Shown: positions 25,574-34,353, numbered from the stretch's first letter. The stretch: 64,000 nt of DNA from JAYRZB01 sp041916675 (GCA_041916675.1 JAYRZB010000001.1:186001-250000); one strand, 5' to 3'. Numbers and translations: made by a program. The notes: generated by a model not told the origin, from the letters alone.

Positions 25574-26134
25574 TTAGTTACGATACTCGACCTTGACCGA
25601 GATCATCTTGTCCGGATCGGTCACCTGGCCGCCATTGGCTTCATCGCCAAGCTTGATCTTGTCGACAAACTCCATGCCCGAAACGACCCTGCCATAGACC
25701 GTGTACTGGCCATTGAGGAACTGGGCATCGGCGAAGGTGATGAAGAACTGGGAGTTTGCGCTATTGGGGTCCTGGGAGCGCGCAGCACCCAGAACACCAC
25801 GAACGAAGGGTTCGTTGGAGAATTCGGCCGGCAGGTCGGGCAGGTCCGAACCGCCCATGCCGGTGCCCGTCGGGTCCCCGGTCTGCGCCATGAAGCCTGC
25901 GATCACGCGGTGGAAGACAATGCCATTGTAAAAGCCGCTATTGGCCAGTTCGATGGCCCGCTCGACGTGCTTGGGCGCCAGATCAGGCAACAGCTCGATA
26001 TCGACTACGCCATCCTTGAGCTCGATCATCAGGTGCGGCTTGCCTTCCTGGGCAAGGCTGACCTGCGCGCCGACAAAGGCGAACAGAAGGGCAAATGCGA
26101 CAAGGCCGACAACACGTTTGAAAAGTGCGCTCAT
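25574..26134 (-). CDS. ppiA: Periplasmic cyclophilin-type peptidyl-prolyl isomerase
   Basis: Protein of 186 aa with a signal peptide (hydrophobic VVGLVAFALLFAFVGAQVSLAQ, cleavage about residue 29). The cyclophilin domain contains FYNGIVFHRVIAGFMAQTG, RGVLGAARSQDPNSANSQFF and FLNGQYTVYGRVVSGM. The first segment holds the catalytic Arg and Phe. The start overlaps the coaD stop (ATGA). It is expected to fold exported proteins in the periplasm and is the exported twin of the gene just downstream. Confidence 0.92.
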   Translation of the reverse strand: MSALFKRVVGLVAFALLFAFVGAQVSLAQEGKPHLMIELKDGVVDIELLPDLAPKHVERAIELANSGFYNGIVFHRVIAGFMAQTGDPTGTGMGGSDLPDLPAEFSNEPFVRGVLGAARSQDPNSANSQFFITFADAQFLNGQYTVYGRVVSGMEFVDKIKLGDEANGGQVTDPDKMISVKVEYRN

Positions 26135-26622
26135 GCTTTTTTCAAGGCTTTCAGAACGATGGTGGGAACGAAGGCGGAGATATCGCCGCCCATTTCAGCG
26201 ATCTGGCGCACAAGTGTGGCAGAGATGTGCCTGACATGTGGGCTGGACGGCACAAAAACAGTCTGCAGATCGGGCGCCATTTGCGCATTCATCCCGACCA
26301 TCTGCATTTCATAGTTGTAGTCGGTGGTGTCGCGCAGGCCGCGGATGATGAGCTTGGCCCCGTGTTCGCGGGCGGCATGCACCATCAACCCGTTGAAATC
26401 CACCACGGTGAATTCCGTCGATGTGCGCTTGCCCACTGGCTCCAGTGCTGCCTTGAGGATGGCGATGCGATCGGCGTGGACAAAGAGTGGATTCTTGGAA
26501 TGATGCGTGCCCACCCCGACGATCACATGATCGACGAGCCGACAGGCCCGCTCGATGACGTCGAGATGGCCGTTGGTCAAAGGGTCAAAGGAACCGGGGT
26601 AGAACCCCACAAGTCTGGTCAT
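26131..26622 (-). CDS. coaD: Phosphopantetheine adenylyltransferase
   Basis: Fourth step of coenzyme A synthesis, joining 4'-phosphopantetheine and ATP. The product is 163 aa. The nucleotidyl-transfer motif is FYPGSFDPLTNGHLD (7-21), with TNGH for ATP binding, then LIIRGLRDTTDYNYEMQM and the C-terminal HISATLVRQIAEMGGDIS. A GTG two codons upstream is possible, but a GGAGGAGG box sits 6 nt before ATG 26622 and practically touches the GTG, so I chose the ATG. Coupled to the exported cyclophilin gene. Confidence 0.96.
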   Translation of the reverse strand: MTRLVGFYPGSFDPLTNGHLDVIERACRLVDHVIVGVGTHHSKNPLFVHADRIAILKAALEPVGKRTSTEFTVVDFNGLMVHAAREHGAKLIIRGLRDTTDYNYEMQMVGMNAQMAPDLQTVFVPSSPHVRHISATLVRQIAEMGGDISAFVPTIVLKALKKA

Positions 26623-26638
26623 GCCCACCCTCCTCCAT

Positions 26639-26653
26639 TCCGGCAGAGCCGGA
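26639..26653 (-). terminator. Small hairpin between lysE and coaD
   Basis: TCCGGC-AGA-GCCGGA, a perfect 6-bp stem with a 3-nt loop, downstream of the LysE-family stop and just before the coaD ribosome-binding site. No T-run follows, so it may be only a weak terminator or processing structure. Confidence 0.35.
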
Positions 26654-26673
26654 CCATGTTTGACGGCCTTTTG

Positions 26674-27306
26674 TCATGACCGCCGCTGCAAGGCAAGCCA
26701 GAGCCCGCCCGCCATCAGGATGGCGCCTGACACACGATTGACCAACTTGATCCTGCCAGTGCTGAGCAGATGCCGCGCCCTGCCCGCGATTAAGGCATAG
26801 ATCGCGTCGGTTGAACCCGCAACGATCATGAAGAACAGCCCCAGTACCATGATTTGCGGAAAGGTTGGCGCGTTGAGGTCTACGAACTGCGGCAGGAAGG
26901 CGCCAAAGAACAGCAGTGCCTTGGGGTTGGCCCAGATGACGAAGAATCCTTCAAGCACAATGGCCCAGTTGTTCCGCACCTTCACCGCCTCTGCGGTGCC
27001 CAATTTGCCCTCAGACCGCAACATCTTGAAACCCAGCCAGATAAGGTATGCGGCACCGGCCAGCTTGATCCAGTCAAACGCCCAGCCCATGAAGCTGATC
27101 AAACCCTGCAGCCCTATGGCGACGACGCCAATCATGGTGATCAGCCCGATCTGCGTGCCAAGGACGATGGCAAGTCCTGCCATGGTTCCGCGTGCGAGCG
27201 CGTTGGCGATGATGACCGTCACCGTAGGGCCGGGCACGATGGCCAGAAGGAAGCAAGCGCCCAGATATGCGGTCAGTGCTGCGGGATTAAACACAAGATG
27301 ATCCAT
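26674..27306 (-). CDS. LysE/RhtB family amino-acid exporter
   Basis: Inner-membrane protein of 210 aa with about six hydrophobic segments. The family signature sits near the N-terminus: LLAIVPGPTVTVIIANALARG (residues about 20-40), followed by GTQIGLITMIG and the WIKLAGAAYLIWLGFKMLRS helix. The LysE/RhtB family exports amino acids such as lysine, arginine, homoserine or threonine; the substrate here is unknown. It lies between gyrA and coaD on the same strand, separated from gyrA by a hairpin, so it may have its own promoter. Confidence 0.87.
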   Translation of the reverse strand: MDHLVFNPAALTAYLGACFLLAIVPGPTVTVIIANALARGTMAGLAIVLGTQIGLITMIGVVAIGLQGLISFMGWAFDWIKLAGAAYLIWLGFKMLRSEGKLGTAEAVKVRNNWAIVLEGFFVIWANPKALLFFGAFLPQFVDLNAPTFPQIMVLGLFFMIVAGSTDAIYALIAGRARHLLSTGRIKLVNRVSGAILMAGGLWLALQRRS

Positions 27307-27392
27307 TCGGGGCTGTCAGACTTAATTGTCAAGAAAGCCTCCGCCTAAGCAAGCCGTCAAGCATGGTGCGAGACAAACCCACCCTCGAAGCA

Positions 27393-27420
27393 GAACGGGG
27401 ATGGCTGCCCATCCCCGTTC
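27393..27420. terminator. Strong hairpin after gyrA
   Basis: A 12-bp perfect stem GAACGGGGATGG / CCATCCCCGTTC with a CTGC loop begins 5 nt after the gyrA stop. The stem is strong but no T-run follows on the minus strand. It is the likely 3' end structure of gyrA mRNA. Confidence 0.6.
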
Positions 27421-27424
27421 CATT

Positions 27425-30172
27425 TCATTCGACAGACGTATCAACCGCCTCTGGCCCGGCAGCATCGCCGCCATCGTCGGGCTCGGAGATATGTTCGACC
27501 GAAACCACCTTCTCGCCTTCTGCGGTGTCGAGAACGATCACGCCCTGACTGCCGCGTGAGACGATGCGGATCGGCTTGTCCCCACCAACCGGCAGGCGGA
27601 TCGTCTGTCCACCGTCGGTGATCAGCATAATCTGGTCCTCATCCGCCACCGGGAACGAGGCCACCAGATTGCCATTGCGCTCATTGACCGCCATGGCAAC
27701 GATGCCCTTCCCGCCGCGACCGGTAATCCGATATTCATGGCTCGACGTGCGCTTGCCATAGCCATTCTCGGAGATCGTCAGGATGAACTGCTCTGCGGCG
27801 CTCATGGCGACGTAGCGATCCTGATTGAGCTCACCAGCAGGCGCTTCTTCAGGATCCTCGATCGTGTCGGCTTCCCCTTCACCGCGCACTGCACGGCTCA
27901 TCTTGAGATACGCTGAGCGTTCAGCGCTGTCGGCATCGAAGTGATGGATGATGGCCATGGAAATGACCTTGTCGCCTTCGGCCAGCGAAATGCCGCGCAC
28001 ACCAGTCGAATCGCGGCCCTTGAACACGCGGACCTCATCGACCTGGAAACGTATGGCCTGCCCCAGGGCCGTTGTCAGCAACACATCGTCACTGGCAGAA
28101 CAGGTCGCGACCTCGACAATGCCATCGCCCTCTTCAAGCTTCATGGCAATCTTGCCGTTCTGGCGCACCTCGGTGAAATCGGCCAGCGAGTTGCGTCGCA
28201 CCGTGCCACGGGTGGTGGCAAACATGATGTCGAGCTTGCTCCAGTCCTCCTCGTTCTCCGGCAACGGCATGATCGAGGTAATGCGCTCACCTTCTTCGAG
28301 CGGCAGGATATTGATCAAAGCCTTTCCGCGCCCGTTTGGTGGGGCAATCGGCAGTCGCCAGACCTTGAGCTTGTAGGCGATGCCGCGGCTGGTGAAGAAC
28401 AGCACCGGCGTGTGCGTCGAGGCGACGAACAGCCGGGTGACAAAATCTTCCTCTCGCGTGGACATGCCCGAGCGGCCTTTGCCGCCCCGGTTCTGGGCGC
28501 GATAGAGCGAGAGCGGAACCCGCTTGATGTACCCGGCATGCGAGACGGTGACCACCATGTCCTCGCGGGCAATCAGGTCCTCGTCGTCAAGATCGCCGAA
28601 GTTCTCCTCGATGGTGGTGAGGCGTGGCGTGGCAAATTCATCGCGCACGGCTTCGAGTTCCTCGCGCACAATCGTCAGCACGCGATCACGGGAGCGCAGG
28701 ATATCGAGATAGTCGGCAATCGCTTTGCCGAGCCCATCCAGCTCGTCACCGATTTCATCACGACCCAAGGCCGTCAGGCGAGCGAGGCGGAGTTCGAGAA
28801 TGGCGCGGGCCTGTTCTTCAGACAGGTTAAAAGTACCGTCGTCATTCATCTTGTGGCGCGGATCGTCGATCAGCCGGATCAGCGGCGCGACGTCTTCGGC
28901 GGGCCAATTGCGCGTCATCAACTGTTCGCGCGCCGTCGCCGGATCGGGCGCCGTGCGGATAAGGGCGATCACCTCATCAATATTGGCCACGGCAACCGCG
29001 AGGCCGACCAGGATATGGGCGCGGTCGCGGGCCTTGTTAAGCAGGAAGCGCGTGCGCCGCGCCACGACTTCCTCGCGGAACTCCACAAATGCGGAGAGAA
29101 TCTCTTTGATGTTCATCAACTGCGGCTTGCCGCCGTTGAGCGCCACAAAATTGCAGCCGAACGAGGATTGCAGCGGCGTGAACCGGTAGAGCTGATTCAA
29201 CACAACATCGGCCAGTGCGTCGCGCTTGAGTTCCACCACCACGCGCATGCCGGAGCGGTCGGACTCATCGCGAATATCCGAAATCCCCTCGATACGCTTC
29301 TCGCGAACCAACTCGGCGATCTTTTCGATCATCGCCGCCTTGTTCACCTGGTAAGGGATTTCGTGAATAATGAGCGCTTCACGTTCCTTGCGCACCTCTT
29401 CGACGGTCACCCGGCCGCGCATCATCACGCCGCCCCGCCCGGTCTCGTAGGCGGCCCGGATGCCGCTGCGCCCAAGGATCAAGCCAGCTGTCGGAAAGTC
29501 CGGGCCAGGCATGATCTCGAGTATCTGGTCAATCGTGGTATCGGGGTCTGCCAATACTGCGAGGCACGCGTTGATGACTTCGCCCAGGTTGTGGGACGGA
29601 ATATTGGTGGCCATGCCCACTGCGATGCCGCCCGAGCCGTTGACCAGAAGGTTCGGAAACCGCGCCGGCAACACAACCGGTTCGCGTTCGGAGGCGTCGT
29701 AGTTGTCCTTGAAGTTGACCGTATCCTTGTCGAGATCATCGAGCAGGGAGTTGGTGATCTTCTGCATGCGCACTTCGGTGTAGCGCATGGCCGCAGGCAT
29801 ATCGCCGTCCACGGAGCCGAAATTGCCCTGCCCGTCGATCAGCGTAACGCGCAGCGAAAAATCCTGCGCCATGCGAACCAACGAGAAATACACCGCGTCG
29901 TTGGAATGCGGGTGGTACTTGCCGATAACGTCACCCACCACACGGGCCGACTTGCGGTAGGGTTTGTTATATTCATAGCCCGTTTCGTGCATGGAATAGA
30001 GAATGCGCCGGTGCACGGGCTTGAGGCCGTCGCGCACGTCGGGCAGCGCACGGCTCACAATCACGCTCATGGCGTAATCAAGGTAGGATTTCCGCATTTC
30101 GTCGGCGATGAAGATCGGCACGACGTCGGACGGCATGCTTACGCCATCCTGATCTTCGGGTTTATCTGTCAC
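27425..30172 (-). CDS. gyrA: DNA gyrase subunit A
   Basis: Breakage-reunion subunit of gyrase. About 915 aa from the GTG at 30172; ATG 30136 (MPSDVVPIFIAD) is an alternative start, and the frame stays open to 30322. The catalytic Tyr is Y131 in AAMRYTE. A GyrA box QNRGGKG and repeated beta-pinwheel motifs (TGRGGKGIVAM) in the C-terminal domain identify GyrA rather than ParC. The quinolone-resistance region reads HPHSNDAVYF (87-96). The position equivalent to E. coli Ser83 is Asp92 and that of Asp87 is Phe96. The rest of the winged-helix region is normal. Confidence 0.96.
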   Translation of the reverse strand: MTDKPEDQDGVSMPSDVVPIFIADEMRKSYLDYAMSVIVSRALPDVRDGLKPVHRRILYSMHETGYEYNKPYRKSARVVGDVIGKYHPHSNDAVYFSLVRMAQDFSLRVTLIDGQGNFGSVDGDMPAAMRYTEVRMQKITNSLLDDLDKDTVNFKDNYDASEREPVVLPARFPNLLVNGSGGIAVGMATNIPSHNLGEVINACLAVLADPDTTIDQILEIMPGPDFPTAGLILGRSGIRAAYETGRGGVMMRGRVTVEEVRKEREALIIHEIPYQVNKAAMIEKIAELVREKRIEGISDIRDESDRSGMRVVVELKRDALADVVLNQLYRFTPLQSSFGCNFVALNGGKPQLMNIKEILSAFVEFREEVVARRTRFLLNKARDRAHILVGLAVAVANIDEVIALIRTAPDPATAREQLMTRNWPAEDVAPLIRLIDDPRHKMNDDGTFNLSEEQARAILELRLARLTALGRDEIGDELDGLGKAIADYLDILRSRDRVLTIVREELEAVRDEFATPRLTTIEENFGDLDDEDLIAREDMVVTVSHAGYIKRVPLSLYRAQNRGGKGRSGMSTREEDFVTRLFVASTHTPVLFFTSRGIAYKLKVWRLPIAPPNGRGKALINILPLEEGERITSIMPLPENEEDWSKLDIMFATTRGTVRRNSLADFTEVRQNGKIAMKLEEGDGIVEVATCSASDDVLLTTALGQAIRFQVDEVRVFKGRDSTGVRGISLAEGDKVISMAIIHHFDADSAERSAYLKMSRAVRGEGEADTIEDPEEAPAGELNQDRYVAMSAAEQFILTISENGYGKRTSSHEYRITGRGGKGIVAMAVNERNGNLVASFPVADEDQIMLITDGGQTIRLPVGGDKPIRIVSRGSQGVIVLDTAEGEKVVSVEHISEPDDGGDAAGPEAVDTSVE

Positions 30173-30507
30173 TGTGCTCGTCTGAGTTTGTGGTCGTTCA
30201 AAGTGGTTTATGCGATTCCGCGCCAGCGCACCACGCTTCCGGGGATTTGCGGCCGCCTCGGGGCAATCTTCCACCGAAAAGACAAGCCGGATGCGACGCC
30301 CTGGTCCCTGGCGATGCGCCACCTGATTCGGCTGGGCGGTTGGAAGTGTTCAGAGGCAGCTTTGACCAGATTGGCTAGAAACCCGCCCCAAATGCGGCTT
30401 TTTCGCATCGTCATTCAGGATAAGGACCCGGCGCGCTGGACGAGTCAGGCACAAGGCCTTAGATATCGCGACCAATTGCGTGTCCCGCGCCGCCGGAGTC
30501 GATTCCA
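30173..30507. other. Divergent gyrA / MMPL intergenic region
   Basis: 335 bp without a supported gene. It must hold the gyrA promoter (minus) and the promoter of the MMPL exporter (plus). A -35/-10 candidate for the exporter is listed separately. A short hairpin ATGCG-GCTTTTT-CGCAT occurs near 30391-30407. Open frames that cross this region are extensions of gyrA or antisense shadows. Confidence 0.6.
30437..30465 (+). promoter_or_regulatory. Candidate promoter for the MMPL exporter gene
   Basis: TGGACG (30437-30442) and TAGATA (30460-30465) with a 17-bp spacer, about 43 bp before the start codon. It matches sigma-70-type spacing, but each hexamer has mismatches. Confidence 0.35.
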
Positions 30508-32811
30508 TTGTCTGTTGGTTCTGCATTGAAACACGTTCTATTTCTGCTGTTTGTAAAACCACGTTCAATCGGCTTTGGCCTCGAGCGACTTGGGTTCATT
30601 ACACTCAAGTTCCCGCGAATCGTTGCTATTGCCGTAATCCTGTTCTCCGGACTTTGCTTCAGCCAGGTCTCAAAAGTCAGTGTTGATGGCGACCTGCTGC
30701 GCGTTTTCGCCAATTCCGGGCACGAATACGATGCCTATAAGCGGCTGGCCGATACATTTGGGACGTTTGAGAACGACATATACTTGCTGGTCAGCTCGCC
30801 AAAACTGACTGACCCGGCGGTTCTTGAAACAATGCGCAGTCTTGCGTTCGACCTGGAACTCAACGACTTCGCAATCGGTACAATGTCTCCATTCACCTTG
30901 CGCAAGCCATCGGGCGATGGTGGCTCGGTGCCGGCGGTCCCGGAAGCTATGCAGACAACGGACGAGGTGGCCGCCGCCCTGCTCGACCTGCAGCAGAACG
31001 ACCCGATGATGCGCAATCTGATCACGCCAGACCTGACCGGCGTGGTCATGATCATGTTCCCCAACCCGGAGAAAACAAAGGGGACCGGGACCAAGGAGAT
31101 GATCAAGAGTCTGCGCGAGCTCATCGCACCTTACCAGGGCGGCGATATCAGCATCGAACTGACTGGCCCTCCGGTCTGGACCTCCGAGATGCTGAATGCG
31201 GCAATCGGCGACCAGGTGAAGTTCACTGTCTATGGTTTTGCCCTGGGAGCGTTCATTGCGTTCATCAGCCTGCGCTCATTCTTTGGCGCCGTGCTGGTAT
31301 CAGCCACGCCTGCGGTCGCAGTTGTGTGGGTCATGGGCGTGGTCGTGCTTCTGTTCGGCTCATTCTCGTTCCTCACCATCATCGTGACGACACTGGTTCT
31401 GGTGATCGCCTTCGCCGAAAGTCTCTTCTTCATCTTCAACTGGATCGCCTATTGGCGCGAGGGAATGGATCCCTACAAGGCGGTCGACGCCACGGTGAAG
31501 GTCGTGGGCCCCGCCAGTGCATTGACCATGCTGACGACGCTGGTGTCTTTCGCCTCGCTGTCATTGACACCGGGCCAGGGCGTTCAGGAATTTGCCATCG
31601 CCGGAACGATTGCCTCGCTGCTCAACTTTGTCTGCCTTATGACGTTCCTGCCGCTGATCCTCAAGCTCGCGGTGCGCCTGGGCTTCAAGATTCCGCCCAA
31701 GTCCAGCTTCGTGCTCACTTCGCCGATGCGGCTATCGTGGTTCATGGCCAACAAGTTCGGGCGCCTCATGGCCATCGGCGCCATCGTGGCCACCATCACG
31801 CTGTTCATCCCCTATGCCCTGATCAAGCCCCATTTTTCGTTTGAAGATTTCATGGCCAAGGACTCCTCTGCCCTGACTGCGGCTGAAGAGATTGACCAGG
31901 GCGTGGGCGGGGTTGCCCCGCTGTATATCCGCGTGCCGCTCAAGCAAGGCGTTGCCAATGTGGGCGATGCAGACTTTGAACGGATTCGCACTGTCCACGA
32001 GATCCTTGAAGGGCAACTCGGCCAGAACAAGGTCATCTCTGCCGCTTCGTTCAAGCACTATTCGGAATCCGGTTTCTCGCGCGAAGATATCTTCAATGCC
32101 GTGGGACCGTTCTTGAAGCGGCGCTTTGTGACTGATGACGGCAAGCAGGCGCTCGTTACCGGCTTCATGCCCACCATCATCGACTCTGAAGCCCTCAAGC
32201 AGTTTGTCGACGTGACCAATGCCCAGCTTCAAGCGGCTGGGATTGAGGACGCCGAGATCGGTGGGTTCAGGATCCTGACCACGTTCGCAACCGACAATAT
32301 CGTCCGTGGCCTCCAGCTCGATCTGACGATATCAGTGCTGGTGAACCTGTTCCTGATCGGTTTCGCGTTTCAATCACTGCGCGTGGCTACCGCAACGGCA
32401 ATCCCGAACCTCTTCCCTGTTCTTGGAACCATGGGATACCTCTGGGTCACCGGAGCCGGTCTGCAACTGACAACCGTTCTGTCGCTGACCATCGCGTTTG
32501 GTATTGCGGTCGATGACACGACGCATTTCCTCTCCCACTACATTCATTCGCGCCGTGAAGAAGGGCGCGATCATCGTGAGGCCATCAAGCACACGATGGA
32601 ACGCATCGGCGGGGCGATCGTAGCGACGACGATCATCCTGTGCGCCGGAACTGGCATCGTCGCGACGTCCGAATTGCCGCAGGTGGCGCTTTTCGGTACC
32701 CTATTTGTGATCACCCTCGGTCTGGCATTGATTGGCGATGTGTTTATCCTGCCAGCTCTGCTTCTCGCCGGGGGGCGCTTTTTTCAACCTCTTGGAGGCG
32801 TCAAGAAATGA
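30508..32811 (+). CDS. MMPL/RND-superfamily exporter
   Basis: Inner-membrane transporter of 767 aa. One membrane helix near residues 35-53 is followed by a large periplasmic domain (about 55-230), then a block of about five helices (230-400) including LVIAFAESLFFIFNWIAYW. A second periplasmic domain (about 430-600) and another helix block follow, with GIAVDDTTHFLSHYI near residue 668, the acidic proton-relay segment of RND pumps. This is the MMPL/SSD architecture used for lipids, hopanoids or siderophores. The start is a TTG with a GGAG box 9 nt upstream. The stop overlaps the start of the next gene (ATGA). No adaptor or outer-membrane channel gene is adjacent. Substrate unknown. Confidence 0.85.
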   Translation: MSVGSALKHVLFLLFVKPRSIGFGLERLGFITLKFPRIVAIAVILFSGLCFSQVSKVSVDGDLLRVFANSGHEYDAYKRLADTFGTFENDIYLLVSSPKLTDPAVLETMRSLAFDLELNDFAIGTMSPFTLRKPSGDGGSVPAVPEAMQTTDEVAAALLDLQQNDPMMRNLITPDLTGVVMIMFPNPEKTKGTGTKEMIKSLRELIAPYQGGDISIELTGPPVWTSEMLNAAIGDQVKFTVYGFALGAFIAFISLRSFFGAVLVSATPAVAVVWVMGVVVLLFGSFSFLTIIVTTLVLVIAFAESLFFIFNWIAYWREGMDPYKAVDATVKVVGPASALTMLTTLVSFASLSLTPGQGVQEFAIAGTIASLLNFVCLMTFLPLILKLAVRLGFKIPPKSSFVLTSPMRLSWFMANKFGRLMAIGAIVATITLFIPYALIKPHFSFEDFMAKDSSALTAAEEIDQGVGGVAPLYIRVPLKQGVANVGDADFERIRTVHEILEGQLGQNKVISAASFKHYSESGFSREDIFNAVGPFLKRRFVTDDGKQALVTGFMPTIIDSEALKQFVDVTNAQLQAAGIEDAEIGGFRILTTFATDNIVRGLQLDLTISVLVNLFLIGFAFQSLRVATATAIPNLFPVLGTMGYLWVTGAGLQLTTVLSLTIAFGIAVDDTTHFLSHYIHSRREEGRDHREAIKHTMERIGGAIVATTIILCAGTGIVATSELPQVALFGTLFVITLGLALIGDVFILPALLLAGGRFFQPLGGVKK

Positions 32812-33332
32812 TGCAATTCGGCTCCCTGGCGCGTGCTGCCGCACTCGTTGGTCTGCTGTTTTCAGCTGGTTCCGTGGTCACTCCGGCTTTCGCCGCCAAG
32901 GCCGAGATCGAACTGCTGAAAACCTATCTCGGTGATTGGAAAGGCCGCGGCACTCTGAGCGGCGCCAACACCGAAACCGTTGTCTGCAAATTGGCGATCA
33001 CGCCGGGCAATGCAGACAAGATCAACTATTCCGGCCGTTGCACCCTTGCGGGCAGCAACTTGGCGATCAACGGAACGCTGGCCTATATCGATGAAAAGGG
33101 CCGCTACGAGGCGGCCATGACATCGAACGCCACGTTCTCCGGTATTGCCGTGGGCCGCAAACAGGGCGGTGGGGTCGTTTTCAACCTTAAGGAGCGCGAT
33201 ACCACCGAAGGTCAGGACATGACCATTACCGCTGACATCGCCCTGATCAATGGCGCCATCAATGTGGCGTTCAACGTTGTTGACAACGCCTCGGGCGAGA
33301 CCATTCGGGCCAAAGTGCCGTTCTCCAAGTAA
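32808..33332 (+). CDS. Small exported beta-rich protein coupled to the MMPL exporter
   Basis: Protein of 174 aa with a signal peptide (RAAALVGLLFSAGSVVTPAFAA, cleavage about residue 29). The mature domain opens LLKTYLGDWKGRGTLSG, a pattern like the first strand of lipocalin- or nitrobindin-type small barrels. It continues with alternating hydrophobic strands (for example INGTLAYIDEKGRYEAAM and GGGVVFNLKERD) and ends KVPFSK. Two cysteines (CKLAITPG, CTLAG) could form a disulfide. ATG 32808 overlaps the exporter stop and has a GGAGG box 10 nt upstream. Co-translation with an RND exporter suggests a periplasmic partner that binds the exported substrate; this is inference. No known family assigned. 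Confidence 0.75.
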   Translation: MMQFGSLARAAALVGLLFSAGSVVTPAFAAKAEIELLKTYLGDWKGRGTLSGANTETVVCKLAITPGNADKINYSGRCTLAGSNLAINGTLAYIDEKGRYEAAMTSNATFSGIAVGRKQGGGVVFNLKERDTTEGQDMTITADIALINGAINVAFNVVDNASGETIRAKVPFSK

Positions 33333-33353
33333 GCCCGACGTGCGGGAATGAAC

Positions 33354-33380
33354 AAAGGGCGGCCAACGGCCGCCCTTTTT
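33354..33380. terminator. Bidirectional intrinsic terminator
   Basis: AAAGGGCGGCC-AAC-GGCCGCCCTTT with a following T-run. A perfect 11-bp stem between the convergent exported-protein gene and ssb. Confidence 0.92.
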
Positions 33381-33411
33381 GTGTTTCAGCATTCCGCCAA
33401 ACGTCGTCCAG

Positions 33412-33897
33412 TCAGAACGGGATATCGTCGTCCATGCCAGATTCAAACGCGGGCGCGCTGGCGGCCGGGCGACGGCCCTCGGTGCGCGGAGCGGGAGCTC
33501 GCTCACTCGAGAACCCGCCACCGCCAGATCCGACGCCTTCGCCGTCACCGCGTCCATCGAGCATGGTGAGGTTGGAGTTGAACCCCTGCAGCACGACTTC
33601 CGTCGAGTACTGGTCAACGCCGTCCTTCTCCCATTTGCGGGTCTGCAGCTGACCCTCGATATAGACCTTTGAGCCTTTGCGCAGATACTGCTCGGCGACT
33701 TTGGTCAGGCCCTCTGAAAAGATCACCACGCGGTGCCACTCGGTTTTTTCCTTGCGCTCGCCGCTATTGCGGTCACGCCAGCTTTCCGAAGTTGCAATCC
33801 GCAGATTGACCACTTTTCCGCCATTGGGCAGCGAGCGCACTTCTGGATCGGCACCAAGATTACCAACCAGGATCACCTTATTAACACTGCCTGCCAT
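33412..33897 (-). CDS. ssb: Single-stranded DNA-binding protein
   Basis: Binds single-stranded DNA in replication, recombination and repair. The product is 161 aa. The OB-fold starts SVNKVILVGNLGADPEVR (3-20) and continues with WHRVVIFSEGLTKVAEQYL and KVYIEGQLQTRKW. A Gly/Ala/Ser/Pro-rich linker follows, and the acidic protein-interaction tip MDDDIPF ends the protein, as in bacterial SSB. A GGAAGG box precedes the ATG. It is divergent from uvrA with 456 bp between them, the same pairing seen in E. coli, with a LexA-type box in between. Confidence 0.96.
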   Translation of the reverse strand: MAGSVNKVILVGNLGADPEVRSLPNGGKVVNLRIATSESWRDRNSGERKEKTEWHRVVIFSEGLTKVAEQYLRKGSKVYIEGQLQTRKWEKDGVDQYSTEVVLQGFNSNLTMLDGRGDGEGVGSGGGGFSSERAPAPRTEGRRPAASAPAFESGMDDDIPF

Positions 33898-34353
33898 GAT
33901 CTTTCCTTCCGTAGCCAGCCCGATCCATGCCGGGCATCAATTTTCGCGCACTATAGAACGGCCGAGCGTTGACCACGCGTCGATTTCACCGATCTGCACA
34001 GAATGTCGTCTATGCACTACCATTCATATGTTCACTGAATGTTCGCATTCTTCATCCAGTCTTGCAAGGCCCTCCGGGGATAGATGATCTGTGACATCGG
34101 GGCGTTCACGTGAACCGATTGAACGGAAAATTCGTAGTCTCGCCGTATCGGGCACTTGACCAGCCCCGAATTGTTCTGCTTACGTTCTACGCTGGTCGAG
34201 CGACCGAGTCACTTGCCCTGCCCTTGCCGCAAGCCGGTGGAAAGCCTAATTAGAGGGATCATGCCGCTACTTGTGCAGAGGCATGGTCTACCCGTAGTTC
34301 CGACCTGATTTACGCGCTCTGTTCCGCAAAGCGCCCGAGCTTTGGACCCGCCC
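33898..34353. other. Divergent ssb / uvrA regulatory region
   Basis: 456 bp without a supported gene. It contains the ssb ribosome-binding site, a perfect 12-bp palindrome GTTCACGTGAAC at 34104-34115, an SOS box at 34173-34187 and a TTGACC hexamer at 34156-34161 that could be the uvrA -35. The uvrA leader would then be about 160 nt. No conserved small frame was recognised. Confidence 0.6.
34173..34187 (+). promoter_or_regulatory. LexA (SOS) box, GTTC-N7-GTTC
   Basis: GTTC at 34173-34176 and GTTC at 34184-34187 with exactly seven bases between, the direct-repeat operator recognised by alphaproteobacterial LexA. It lies 12 bp downstream of a TTGACC hexamer, where repressor binding would block RNA polymerase, and upstream of uvrA, a classical SOS gene. 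It may also act on ssb. Confidence 0.82.

Noticed and set aside
27941..30529. Open frame of 862 codons on the plus strand, antisense to gyrA
   Set aside because: GyrA on the other strand is certain; the frame has no family similarity and reflects high G+C third-position bias. The same applies to the long frame at 7767-9050 opposite mfd.
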